A program made the position numbers and the translations under genes. A stretch of DNA of 64,000 bases from the NCBI RefSeq assembly GCF_040869045.1, contig NC_090321.1:129385689-129449688 (forward strand). Reading direction: 5' to 3'. The stretch comes from Eurosta solidaginis (lineage: Eukaryota > Arthropoda > Insecta > Diptera > Tephritidae). Shown piece by piece: positions 53,538-62,484 of this stretch. The notes below the pieces were generated by a model, which saw only the letters and a list, made by a program, of their open reading frames with translations, was not told the DNA's origin and searched no databases. Position 1 is the first letter of the stretch. Every line of letters begins with the position of its first letter.

Positions 53538-54415
53538 AATTGTTTCTGGACCGATTCCAGCTTGTCAGAATGTACCTGATAACGCGGATTCCAAATTATT
53601 GAAGCATATTCCAAAGTAGGGCTGACCAATGATATAAAAAGAGTTTTTGTAACGTATGGGTCATTAAATTCTTTAGACCAACGTTTAACGAAAGCCAAAG
53701 TACGTTTAGCGCTATTCACGCAAGATTCAATATGAAGTTTAAAATTGAGTTTTGGGTCCATTGTAACGCCTAAATCAAAAAAATTAGTGACTTGCTTGAT
53801 TACATATACGCCAATAACATAATCATGGGATTGGAAGGACTTCCTTGTAAAAGACATGAACTTACATTTAGGTAGGTTTAGTAACATGGCGTTTACATTA
53901 CACCAGTCACCAAGACTATTCAGATCAGCCTGAAGATATGCCCTAACCACGGGTGAGCGGATAGGCATTACAAGTTTGACATCATCAGAGTACATCAACG
54001 GCTTGCAGCTCTTCAAAACACTAGGAAGGTCATTAATGAACAACAGGAACAAAACCGGACCAAGATGGCTGCCTTGAGGAACACCAGAAGTTACGTTTAT
54101 GAACCGAGACCAACAATTATTAAATATAAATGTTTGTTTTCTTTCCTTCACATAAGAAGAAACCCAAGATAGAAGCAAAGGAGGAAATCCTAACCGATCA
54201 AGTTTGAATAAAAGTATAGAATGAGAAACTTTATACAGTGCCTTACTAAAATCAGTATAAATAACACCAACTTCACAATTAGTCTTAAAACTGTTGGATA
54301 CAAAGGTTGTAAACTCGAGCAAGTTGGACACCGTTGATTTACCCTTGCAAAAGCCATGTTGTGAAAAGTTCATTAATGAAGATACTATAAAAGCAATCTG
54401 TTTTGTGATAATCAA
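53522..54415 (-). CDS. CR1-like reverse transcriptase, palm to thumb
   Basis: 297 open codons. SQHGFCKGKSTVSNLLEF is the finger-palm junction, GVIYTDFSKALYKVSHSIL the first catalytic block, TSGVPQGSHLGPVLFLLFIN the template grip, and MYSDDVKLVMPI the catalytic YxDD (YSDD in place of the usual FADD). WCNVNAMLLNLPKCKFMSFT and VTMDPKLNFKLHIE lead into the thumb. Intact within this stretch. It performs target-primed cDNA synthesis. The frame before it (54482) is separated by a break of 66 nt. Confidence 0.85.
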   Translation of the reverse strand: MIITKQIAFIVSSLMNFSQHGFCKGKSTVSNLLEFTTFVSNSFKTNCEVGVIYTDFSKALYKVSHSILLFKLDRLGFPPLLLSWVSSYVKERKQTFIFNNCWSRFINVTSGVPQGSHLGPVLFLLFINDLPSVLKSCKPLMYSDDVKLVMPIRSPVVRAYLQADLNSLGDWCNVNAMLLNLPKCKFMSFTRKSFQSHDYVIGVYVIKQVTNFFDLGVTMDPKLNFKLHIESCVNSAKRTLAFVKRWSKEFNDPYVTKTLFISLVSPTLEYASIIWNPRYQVHSDKLESVQKQFCFSL

Positions 54416-54481
54416 TTCAAATGGCTTAGGAATAGTGTTGAGTTTGGCTATTCCTCTATAATTTATAACACACGTTCTGCT

Positions 54482-55069
54482 TCAATTTTTATGCAGTGGT
54501 ATAATGAATGATTTTTTCCACTTCTTGGGGAATACCCCTTGCTTCAGGGACGCATTAAACAAACAGGCTAGAGGTCGATACAAGAATCGAGCACAAGATT
54601 TCAGCACTACCGACGGAATTTGATCCGGGCCACTAGAGTCAGAAATTTTTAGATTTTCCAGATGAGTTAAAACATCATCAGTATATATATATGGGACTGC
54701 ATGGGAATCCAGAGGAGACAATCTGAAAGGATAATTCGATGGCGGGTAATCATAGGCGTTTGAATAATTAGATTCGAAGAAATTCGCAAACATGTTAGCA
54801 ATTTCGAAGCTATCGTTGGAAATCTGATGATTTAGCTTCATTGCAGAAGGAAACCCTTTTATCTTCCTTTTTGAATTAACAAAGCTGTAAAACGACTTAG
54901 GATTGACAAAAATTTGGCTTTTTATCCTACTGATATAGTACCTATAACAAATTCTGTTCAATGTGTTATATTTGTGACGTAAAATTGCGTAGGCGGCATA
55001 GTCAGTCTTTGATCCGGAAAGTTTGTAAAGTTTGAATGAACGCGTCTTCTGATTTTTCAGGCGTTTCAA
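54482..55069 (-). CDS. CR1-like ORF2 linker and RT fingers
   Basis: 195 codons: helical linker YYISRIKSQIFVNPKSFYSF, then LENLKISDSSGPDQIPSVVL and GVFPKKWKKSFIIPLHKN, the first RT blocks. The TAA at 54482 replaces the continuation (usually KSGxxxxxxNYRPIS). It overlaps the end of the endonuclease frame by 4 nt, a frame break. Confidence 0.83.
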   Translation of the reverse strand: MKRLKNQKTRSFKLYKLSGSKTDYAAYAILRHKYNTLNRICYRYYISRIKSQIFVNPKSFYSFVNSKRKIKGFPSAMKLNHQISNDSFEIANMFANFFESNYSNAYDYPPSNYPFRLSPLDSHAVPYIYTDDVLTHLENLKISDSSGPDQIPSVVLKSCARFLYRPLACLFNASLKQGVFPKKWKKSFIIPLHKN

Positions 55070-55959
55070 TTCTTAATGCTCCAAGCCGATGATGATATAG
55101 CAGTGGTTTCGGACGTAGGTATGCATTTTTTAAATATTCCGTATAATACATTATTAAAATGGGATATACTCTCATCAATATCCCCATCGTACTCAGGCCA
55201 ATTTATTCTCGATTCTTCGAGTATTACTTTAGACCAATTGACTTTTCTAAACAGAAACCGGTGAGGGGTCTTTCGCACTACGTTGGAGGAACGCTCAGAT
55301 AAATTATGAGATTCCATAAACATCGCGAGAGCAGGATGATACACATCTTCAGGCAGTGCAAGGGGATCGCTTCGATTTACAAAACAATTTGAATCGTCTG
55401 AGAAAATTAAATCCAAGCATTTACCGAATTTATTCTTAATGTTGCTAACTTGAAAAAGTCCAACATCTGCAAACTCGTTTAGGAAACCATAGTAGATAGC
55501 GCGAAAAGAAGTAGGGACTAGCTTCCCGTCGATAAGACTCCATGACACACATGGCAGTTTAAAATCGCCAAGTACAGTGACAGAATCACAGGCCCTGGCA
55601 ATGCTGCACACAGATTTCACTATTGGGGAATGATTCAAATATAAGGAAATGTCAGATTGTGGGGGAATGTAGTTGGCTATAAAATATTTGTAGGTTAAGG
55701 AAAGGTTTACTCTCACACAAAGAAGCTCAGCATCCTCAAAGTCAGGGAAATGTAGTTCCTCCGCGGAAAACCTAGTGTGAACGGCAATTAACACACCTCC
55801 ACCAGCTCTGGCCAGTCGGTCTTTTCTAAACACTTGAAACGAACTCGATAAAACTTCAGCATTAAAAACTGTTGGTTTTAACCAAGTCTCAGTAAAAACG
55901 AATACATCATAAGAACTCTCATGACTCAGTAGAAAAATTTCCGTTAGTTTGGTATTCAA
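55066..55959 (-). CDS. CR1-like ORF2 endonuclease
   Basis: 297 codons beginning MNTKLTEIFLLSHESSYDVF. EEP-nuclease motifs: VFTETWLKP (catalytic Glu), KDRLARAGGGVLIAV, VTVLGDFKLPCVSW (GDFN usual; Asn replaced by Lys), CLDLIFSDD, and VYHPALAMFM where SDH-type His is expected. The N-terminal metal-binding Asn block lies just upstream of 55959 and is not in frame. The Asn to Lys change in GDFN probably impairs catalysis. Confidence 0.82.
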   Translation of the reverse strand: MNTKLTEIFLLSHESSYDVFVFTETWLKPTVFNAEVLSSSFQVFRKDRLARAGGGVLIAVHTRFSAEELHFPDFEDAELLCVRVNLSLTYKYFIANYIPPQSDISLYLNHSPIVKSVCSIARACDSVTVLGDFKLPCVSWSLIDGKLVPTSFRAIYYGFLNEFADVGLFQVSNIKNKFGKCLDLIFSDDSNCFVNRSDPLALPEDVYHPALAMFMESHNLSERSSNVVRKTPHRFLFRKVNWSKVILEESRINWPEYDGDIDESISHFNNVLYGIFKKCIPTSETTAISSSAWSIKN

Positions 55960-56183
55960 CCCCCTAACGTTCTGATAAAATATACTAAGTGAGATATTAT
56001 TTACGTTTGATAAGACATAGTTTAAGTTTGTACCACTTCTGGAGTGTTGCCTGGCAAGTTTTTTGATGCATTTAAAGTAGCGCGGTCACGGTTCGACTTT
56101 CTAGTAAATAAATGCACCACATAGTATTTCGGCCAGAAAGTAGAATCGAGTACCCTATCAAAAAATTTGTCAGGAACTAAGAT

Positions 56184-56747
56184 TCAGAATGAAGAGATCT
56201 CTCTCCCAGACTTAAAATTAAACTTATAAACATTAATATTGCTGTTAAGTTCAACACCAAGCTTGGAGCATACGTAGTTAGATATATCAGCTTCCGTCAG
56301 CGACGTGTGGAGCCGTGATACAAAAATGGACCTACGGGGGGGAACAGCAGTCACCTCCCTAGGAGCCCGAGGTTCTAAAGCAACCGATTCAGAAACAGGG
56401 GCTGCGATTAGGGCTGCGAGTGCGGTTGTTGTTACAGTAGTCGAATCCTTACCAGAATTGGGTTGAATAGCAGGAACATTAACATTAACAGCATCAGACT
56501 CATTAGCATTAACAGAATTAGTGCTGTTCCCAACAGCATTCACTTTGTTTTTCGAAGTTGGGGTCTTGTTCTTACTAGACATTGCAGTCGAATAATTAGC
56601 AGTATCAACAGCATTAGCAGTATCAGCAGCATTGGCATTTGCTACAGAAGATTTAGATTTATTAACAATTTCATCTGGAGCCGCGAGCTGTTGTGCGTAA
56701 GACATATTACTCCTTAGCAGTAGGAAGCAATGTAGACGATGGCCCAC
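56184..56747 (-). CDS. CR1-like ORF1, C-terminal part
   Basis: 187 codons. A low-complexity region rich in A, N, T and V (NANAADTANAVDTANYSTAM and further repeats), then the folded end PRRSIFVSRLHTSLTEADI, SNYVCSKLGVELNSNINVYK, which resembles the small RNA-binding-like C-terminal domain of CR1/L2 ORF1. The reading frame probably belongs together with the preceding one. Confidence 0.65.
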   Translation of the reverse strand: MGHRLHCFLLLRSNMSYAQQLAAPDEIVNKSKSSVANANAADTANAVDTANYSTAMSSKNKTPTSKNKVNAVGNSTNSVNANESDAVNVNVPAIQPNSGKDSTTVTTTALAALIAAPVSESVALEPRAPREVTAVPPRRSIFVSRLHTSLTEADISNYVCSKLGVELNSNINVYKFNFKSGREISSF

Positions 56748-57330
56748 CGTTTATAACAGCAGTATTAACACTTGCAAAAACAGGTGATCGGTCGAAAAAA
56801 TGGCATTGCACACACTGTTGAACGGGGAGAACAAGAGACGGCGACAACGACACATGTGTAAGCGCGCAACTATTAATATCGCTGCGCAATGTTTTCGCAG
56901 CATTGAGAGAGCTGACAACACTTGACATTTTGTTGATGCCATCAATCGTCTCATCCACACAGTCTTCATTGTTTTTGTGAGAATTAACTTTTGATTTAAC
57001 ATGAATGTCAATATCATTTTTTATTTCAATTAATTGTTTAGTCAAAAGCTTAAATTTTATATCAATTGCAAGCAAGGCAGATTCCAGGCCAACTTTATAT
57101 GACGCTAAGACGGTGTCATATGCCTTACAAAGCTTGTCATAGGCATATAAGCATTCCGTGCACACGTAACTGAGATGCCGGTTTTTAGCTAGCAATTCTA
57201 CAACGTATGTAGACATGTTGCCTTCACAGCATGTACGATGTAGGAATTTTTTACAAAAGCCACCGCATGGCACAATTAGAGTCTCACTTCGGCCAAAACT
57301 CTTATCACACTTAGCACAGAAACTATCCAT
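56707..57330 (-). CDS. CR1-like ORF1 with PHD-like zinc domain
   Basis: 207 codons starting MDSFCAKCDKSFGRSETLIV. The cysteine/histidine spacing C-x2-C-x13-C-x3-C-x3-H-x2-C...C-x2-C (residues ~5-60) is that of a PHD-type zinc finger. A helical coiled-coil region follows (residues 80-150, KLLTKQLIEIKNDIDIH). PHD-containing ORF1 proteins are known from CR1-group LINEs, where they accompany the RNA. The start is the first ATG after a stop-rich 5' stretch. Confidence 0.75.
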   Translation of the reverse strand: MDSFCAKCDKSFGRSETLIVPCGGFCKKFLHRTCCEGNMSTYVVELLAKNRHLSYVCTECLYAYDKLCKAYDTVLASYKVGLESALLAIDIKFKLLTKQLIEIKNDIDIHVKSKVNSHKNNEDCVDETIDGINKMSSVVSSLNAAKTLRSDINSCALTHVSLSPSLVLPVQQCVQCHFFDRSPVFASVNTAVINGGPSSTLLPTAKE

Positions 57331-57440
57331 TGCACCAATATTGGCAGAAAAAACGGAAAACCAGGTTAAACAAAGTAAAGTTTGCAGAGCGATAACACAA
57401 CACGTCTGTATGGCACGACTGTAAATAAAAATATATTGCC

Positions 57441-57838
57441 TATATTAGTATTTACGATGCTTTTTTCCGGGAAGTAGACCAGAGACGACCTGGGACTGGG
57501 AATAGGACTGGGACTGAGACTGAGACTCGGAGTGGGACTGGGACTGAGACCCGGAATGGGACTGGAACAAAATACATACCACCCTCTAGGACTGGCAATA
57601 ACATATGAAGAAGAATGAGAAAAACTTGAGAGAAGAGAAAAGAGAGAAAGAGACTGAGAAAGAGATAGAATGAGACGAAGATGGAGATAGATGAAGCGAA
57701 AAATACGAAGGTAGAAGTGAAAACAAAGATTAGGAAAAAATGTAGAGGGGCGAGGGCAGAGTAAGACGGAAAAAGCTTATTAAAATGTATGCAGATATAC
57801 AAAATTTAGGGCAGAACAACGTCTGCCGGGTCTGCTAA
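57441..57838 (+). other. Helitron 3' part with terminal hairpin
   Basis: GGACTGGGACTGAGACT-type repeats (57490-57565), a purine-rich non-coding stretch (57600-57780), and the terminal hairpin plus CTAA. The hairpin would serve as the Helitron replication terminator. Confidence 0.65.
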
Positions 57839-58093
57839 TTTATTATATAAACACACAAAGCCGTAAAAAAAGACCTACTAATGTGACTTTAATGACTTTA
57901 AAAGGCTAAAAGAAAGATCATTTAACAATAAAAATTTAAAATTACTCCGAGCGAACGAATGTGGAGAAAGGAAGGTACACCCCAATGTAAACATAATCAT
58001 TCATTAGACGCAACTTATCTTATTTGTATCAAAAAGAAGAATGTGACAAACTTGATCAATTTGTCAAATTCTTTTTTTCGTAAGGAAGAATGG
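57839..58093 (+). other. Element B 3' non-coding region and polypurine tract
   Basis: A/T-rich; AAGGAAGAATGG (58082-58093) directly precedes the LTR start TGTATGG and is the probable plus-strand primer. Confidence 0.6.
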
Positions 58094-58546
58094 TGTATGG
58101 AGATATTCGCCATACCTCGATACATATACACAAGGCCTTAGCTTTAAGTTAATTTCTAATACAAATGCATATGGCAGCACTGTTGATTGACAACACAGAT
58201 GCATAGCAGCCAATATGAAGGCATAGAAAAATGTGATAGAGAAAAGAAGAAGCAAGCTCTTTCTTTTCTGATGTGACGGGCTTGCTGAATAGACGTTTTC
58301 AATAGAATAAATGTATAAGTAAAATAGTGAGTTTTATTTAAAAAATATAATTTAAACCCGCTTGATGTTCTGGATGAGGAGGCCACCGACACCCTCAACA
58401 AGATAAGTGGAATCATGGCAACAATTTGAGGGCGGCGCCCTCCTCGACGGATATAGGTGCGCAGGTAACACGACGCGCATTAAATGTTAATTCTTTAACT
58501 GGAGGAACTGCGGAGATTGTATTAAATTAGAAGAAAAGATCTAATA
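58094..58546 (+). repeat. Element B 3' LTR
   Basis: Starts TGTATGGAGATATTCG and ends GATCTAATA, followed by GGAG (58547-58550). Same length as the 5' LTR (453 bp), with several percent of differences by eye, which dates the B insertion well before the tandem duplication. Confidence 0.87.
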
Positions 58547-58550
58547 GGAG

Positions 58551-58950
58551 AATGCTTCGGATGTTGAAAGGCTGGTTCATTTGGCAAATGCGGACGCACC
58601 CATGGAATACACCGAAAGGGTAAAAATTCAGAGCTTTATCAATAGAATAAGGGATGTTGAAACGACATACGCATACACAAACCCCACATTCACAGAAACG
58701 GTATTACATGCTTTGACTCAGGAGGCTGCCTCCCTATTGAGCAAACCAGCATACAAGGTTCATCGTGTGGAAGTAGAAAGGCAAGACTGGGTATACATAA
58801 TTTTGCATTAAGCTCTAAAGGGATCACAACAAAAAATTCCGCAGTTATCAAATGTTTCAAATGCGGAAACCATATTGGCCGTCATTGCAGCACCGGTCCT
58901 AGTAATTACAACCAAACCCACTCCACCGTTATACTAATGCGAGCCGTAAG
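58551..58950 (+). pseudogene. Element A gag, 3' part
   Basis: Resumes after the GGAG duplication. Reads VERLVHLANADAPMEYTERV, KIQSFINRIRDVETTY and ETVLHALTQEAASLLSKP. Then after a stop at 58810 comes a zinc-knuckle-like CFKCGNHIGRHC, in which two residues of the usual CX2CX4HX4C are missing. Continues the frame left at 13064. The helical end of Gag plus the knuckle would package RNA. Confidence 0.77.
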
Positions 58951-58956
58951 GAGCGA

Positions 58957-59412
58957 GTGCTGGCTCCCTCAATTGAATTCCCCATAATCTCTGTCTCACA
59001 AATTGGACGAAGGTCGAGCAATCTTACTGACGGAGGATATGTGGATGGAAAGAAACGTCTACTAACTGTAGACACGGGCGTATCTCATTCCATCATTCGA
59101 TCGGATTTAGTCAATAAGAAAGTAAGACCATTGTTTGGAGCAAGGTTACGTACAGCCACTGGAGAGGACACCCAGTTAATTGGAGAAGTAGGATGTGAAG
59201 TTGCAATTGGGAACGTCACGGTACTACACAATTTTATAGTGGCAGAAATTGTTGATAAAATAATAATTGGAGTGAACTTCTTAATCGACCAAGCGGCTAC
59301 ATCAAGATCGACATGGATGTGCCACTTAATTTCGGCTTCGAGAAATGCTACAGCAATAAACGACTTCTGGTGGAGGAGAGTCAGCAAAAACCACCAAAAT
59401 CGGAGGCAGTAA
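58957..59412 (+). pseudogene. Element A protease
   Basis: 151 codons containing LLTVDTGVSHSIIRSDLV (active-site Asp in DTG; the DTGA-S pattern is preserved apart from Ala to Val), then RTATGEDTQLIGEVGCEVAI and VDKIIIGVNFL, the ILGxDFL equivalent. The frame is open across the whole protease fold but degenerates afterwards. Confidence 0.75.
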
Positions 59413-59619
59413 CCTGAGCAAAGGTTGATGGAGATTGTGGGACAAACAAATGTACTTCAAATCACCACACAAACTTACCAAAGGAGCTATATTGGGAAGA
59501 TGCCAAGATGCTGAAAACGTTACAACTAGCAAGACTGATTTTTCAAATGACATCACGACATGGACGGAGGGGCTAGAGGAGGACTATCAGAGTAAGGCAA
59601 AACAACTGCTCCTAAAGTA

Positions 59620-60330
59620 AGCAAACATATTTGACCAAGCTGGCTACAAACCAGGCCGCACCAACGTTATGAAACATCAAATATAGACTGGAGGCACCGG
59701 TGGTACTTGTGAAGAAGAAGGATTAAAAAATGAGGTTTTGCGTGGATTATCGCCAGTTGAACGACGTCACCAAGAATTGACGACACTCTGTACTCGCTAT
59801 CTGGTACGAAATGGTTTTCCACACTGGGCCTGAAAATCGGCTACTGGCAAAAGCAGGTGAATGAGGAAGACAAGGAGAAACAGTCTTCAGTGTCGGAGAT
59901 GGCCTTTGGCAATTTGCTGTGATGCCTTTTGGACTTTATAATGCATCAGCTCCATTTGAGAGACTCATGGATCAGGCATTGAAAGAATTACATTGGAAAA
60001 TATGTTTGGTGTACCTGGCCGCCATCATCGTATTGGGAAAGAACTTTGAGGAACATCTTAAGAACTTGGAGGAAGTTTTCCAGAGAATAGCTGGCGCTGG
60101 TCTGAAACTAAGTCCCAAATTCTTTAAAAAGGAAGTAAGTTATCTGGCTCAGAACGTAACAACAGAGGAAATCTGCACTGCGAATGAAAATATAAAAGAT
60201 GTAAAGGATTGGCCAAGACCAGGGAACCTGTAGGAATTAAGAAGTTTCCTTGGGTTGTGCACATATTACCGCGGATTTGTACCAAACTTTTCTAGCGTAG
60301 CCCATAGCCTTCACCAGCTAAAAAAATAAA
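59620..60330 (+). pseudogene. Element A reverse transcriptase with mutated catalytic site
   Basis: Remnants in changing frames: PVVLVKKKD and RFCVDYRQLNDVTK (59690-59770), then 59919-60233: MPFGLYNASAPFERLMDQAL followed by VYLAAIIVLGKNFEEHLKN. The catalytic YLDD of this family reads YLAA; both GAC codons are GCC. Frameshifts and stops occur upstream. Inactive on both counts. Confidence 0.75.
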
Positions 60331-60880
60331 GCTTTTAAATGGAAGAAGGAGCCAGGATTGGCTATGCAAATATTGATAGATCGTTTGTGCACTCCCCCAA
60401 TGTTAGCATATCCCATTCCAGGAGCAACGTTTATTCTAGATACAGATGCGAGTGGATATGCTACAGGACACGTTTTATCACAACTGGTAGATAGACAGGA
60501 GAAGGTAGTTGCCTTTTATAGCTGATCAGTTGGAAAACCAAAAGAAACTATTGCGTTATACGGAGAGAGCTGTTTGCATTGGTAGAGTGCATTAAACATT
60601 TTCACTAGTACCTCTACGGGCAGGATTCCACGTCAGGACAGATCACGCAGCGTTGAAATGGCTCCTGCAGTTACCAGAAGGTGAATAGATAGATGTGCGG
60701 CTTATGACTATAACGTGTTTGGATGACTAAGGAAGTGTCAGGTAGAAGATACAGATCTGTCGAATGTTATGCAACGGCTCGAAAGAAATGAAAGACACAA
60801 ATAAAGAGGAGATGTCAACAGAGAGTCCTATTGGGCCCAGTGGAACAATTTACAATTGATATCCGGTTTTCTGCATTGAA
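60331..60880 (+). pseudogene. Element A RNase H
   Basis: ATFILDTDASGYATGHVLSQ (60428-60490) keeps the first Asp, then shifted frames hold VAFYS, YGESCL and a RTDHAALKWLLQLP-like block (60635-60675). Several stops. Confidence 0.68.
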
Positions 60881-61960
60881 TATGGAAGAGTGAGGATGGT
60901 CAATGCAAGAAGAAACTGATATTTGCTCCCATGAAAAGGATTTCTGATGTTCTCAGCGAGCTACATAATGGTCCACGTGCAGGTCATCTTGGAATCACTG
61001 CTCGAGAAAATTAAGCAGATATTCTATTGGGTTGGTTGTTGCCAGTCGGTCACTGAGTGGATTGCCAACTGCGAGGCTTGCAGCAGAGCGAAAGGGACCA
61101 AAACACGAAGTCATGGCCAGTTGCACCATCAATGGATGTCGCAGGTCTATATCCTACTAGCAACCGCTGAAACAAATATGTACTGGTGGTCATAGATTAT
61201 TTCAGCAAATGGCTTGAGGTATACCCACTCCCAAATCAAGAAGGGGAAACAGTAGCATAAGTGTTTACAAATAATTCGGTTGCAAGGTATAGTGTACCAA
61301 TGGAGTTTCAGTCTGACCAATGGAGAGATTTTTAATCAGCTGTGTTTCAAGAAATGTGAAAAACATTACGCATTCGGAAAACACGGACAATTGCGTTGCA
61401 TCCTCAATCCGATGGTATGGTGGAACGATTCAATAGAACCTTGGAGGAGCATTTAAGGAAGGTAGTAGGCAAGTTCCATAAAGAGTGGGATACACATATA
61501 TCTTTACTCTTGAGGGCTTACCGAGCGGCAGTGCATAACACAACGGGCTGAACTCACGCAAAGGTAACTTTTGGCAATAACTTCCGACTGCCAGCTGATT
61601 TGAGGTTTGGAATAAATGCCGCTGCGGAGAGAAATGCCCAGAAATCCACTGGTGTCTTGGAAGAAGAGATGAGAGAAATACACGATTTTGTGAGGCAACG
61701 AACAAAGATTTTGAGTGACAAGATGAAAGTCAGATATGATAAAGCAATTAATTAGGAAGGTTTTCGGGAAGGAGATATGGTGCTGTAGTAAAACCCGCAA
61801 CGGAAGAAAGGTTTATCGCCGAAGTTTCAGTGTAACTGGGAAGGTCCATACATAGTTGTAAAACGGATCAGCTATGTAGTTTACCGCGTACAAACCATTG
61901 ACAAACCACGAAAAAAAATGAACGAGGTTCAAAGGTTGGCAGCGTTGCGATCGGAAATTT
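60881..61960 (+). pseudogene. Element A integrase
   Basis: Zinc region SELHNGPRAGHLGITALLEK and CEACSRAKGTKTR (60945-61100). In shifted frames follow a VVIDYFSKWLEVYPLPNQE-like block (61190-61240), SDQW (second Asp neighbourhood; 61310-61330), HPQSDGMVERFNRTLEEHLR (with the catalytic Glu, 61395-61455) and FGNNFRLPADLRFG. Numerous frameshifts. Confidence 0.75.
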
Positions 61961-61984
61961 GTCTGATCGCGACGATCAGACTTA

Positions 61985-62480
61985 GGTGGAGGGCAGTATG
62001 GCGAATATTAGTATCACTATGCTTTTAGTAAATAATCACAACAACAAAAACAGCAAGCAGCTATACTTATGTACATGTACACATTAAAGCAAGCAGTTAC
62101 ACTTACATAGAAAGTGACGAAGAATATTTCACACACATAACCAGCAGCTTAAAGCAAAGAGATTATCTCACATACACGTATGCAGTCATCAGATAAAATC
62201 AGAGGTTTTTACACACGCATATAGTAAATGACGAAATATGCGATACAACTGTTCCATGCTCAAGTCTAGACCTTAGGAGAAAGATGCGAATGAGGCAACA
62301 GAGAGTATAAAAGCAGAGCAAGGTGAAAAATAACTAATCAGTTTCATTTAGACATGCTATTAATTGTGAAATTCTACTCCCAAAGTAGTCTAAATAAAGA
62401 CCATTTTGCAATACTGAATATTGGACTTATTTATTCTACAGTTAGGCGATTCGATCAGGAGCTCCCCAAAATTCGTTACA
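61985..62480 (+). repeat. Element A polypurine tract and 3' LTR
   Basis: AGGTGGAGGGCAG (61984-61996) abuts TATGGCGAATATTAG, the first base pair after T being changed from TG to TA. The LTR ends GTTACA at 62480, followed by ATAT. TATAAAA lies near 62307 and AATAAA near 62391. Confidence 0.87.
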
Positions 62481-62484
62481 ATAT

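Larger units (their letters stand above)
52716..57440 (-). mobile_element. CR1-like LINE, nearly full length, minus strand
   Basis: ORF1 (57330-56184), ORF2 endonuclease (55959-55066), RT (55069-53522) and C-terminus (53537-53166) follow in order, with a 3' UTR ending in an (AATA)-type tail (complement TATTTATTTATTTGTTTATT, 52719-52738). A PHD-like Cys/His domain in ORF1 and the absence of RNase H fit the CR1/L2 part of the jockey superfamily. Only a handful of frame breaks are present. The 5' end is not exact. No convincing target duplication was found. Confidence 0.8.
51865..57838 (+). mobile_element. Non-autonomous Helitron with minisatellite and nested LINE
   Basis: Starts TCTATATATATATAAAGAAG and ends with a hairpin (GGCAGA at 57810-57815 pairing with TCTGCC at 57822-57827) seven bases before a terminal CTAA (57835-57838). 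The host flanks are A (51864) and T (57839), the Helitron target, with no duplication. These are the diagnostic marks of Helitrons. The interior has a ~127-bp minisatellite (52085-52715) and, after a CR1-like LINE, a region with repeated GGGACTGGGACTGAGAC (57490-57565) and a purine-rich stretch. No Rep/helicase is seen. Confidence 0.75.
13069..58546 (+). mobile_element. 412-like LTR retrotransposon B with multiple nested insertions
   Basis: 5' LTR 13069-13521 and 3' LTR 58094-58546, both 453 bp, flanked by GGAG on each side. An Arg-tRNA-type primer site (TGGCGACCGTGACGG, 13522-13536) follows the 5' LTR, and AAGGAAGAATGG precedes the 3' LTR. The interior, once insertions are set aside, holds a repeat-rich leader, gag (about 40494-41859), protease (41860-41916 and 49855-50096), a linker, and integrase (50337-51606). 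RT and RNase H are missing. The primer site and gene order fit the 412/mdg1/micropia group. Total span is 45.5 kb, of which most is other elements. Confidence 0.85.
11598..62480 (+). mobile_element. Ty3/Gypsy LTR retrotransposon A, split by a 45-kb nested insertion
   Basis: 5' LTR 11598-12132, 3' LTR 61997-62480, target duplication ATAT (11594-11597 and 62481-62484). A Leu-tRNA-type primer site (TGGTGTCAGAAAAGG, 12135-12149) follows the 5' LTR. Gag runs 12186-13068 and resumes at 58551, followed by protease, RT, RNase H and integrase remnants. The duplication GGAG at 13065-13068 and 58547-58550 marks the insertion of element B in gag. Without the insertion A is about 5.4 kb. All frames are broken, and the two LTRs differ visibly, so it is old. 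Confidence 0.88.

Noticed and set aside
57452..57802. Hydrophobic, F/S-rich minus-strand protein
   Set aside because: It is a read of GGGACTGGGACTGAG and GAGA-type simple repeats in the Helitron end.
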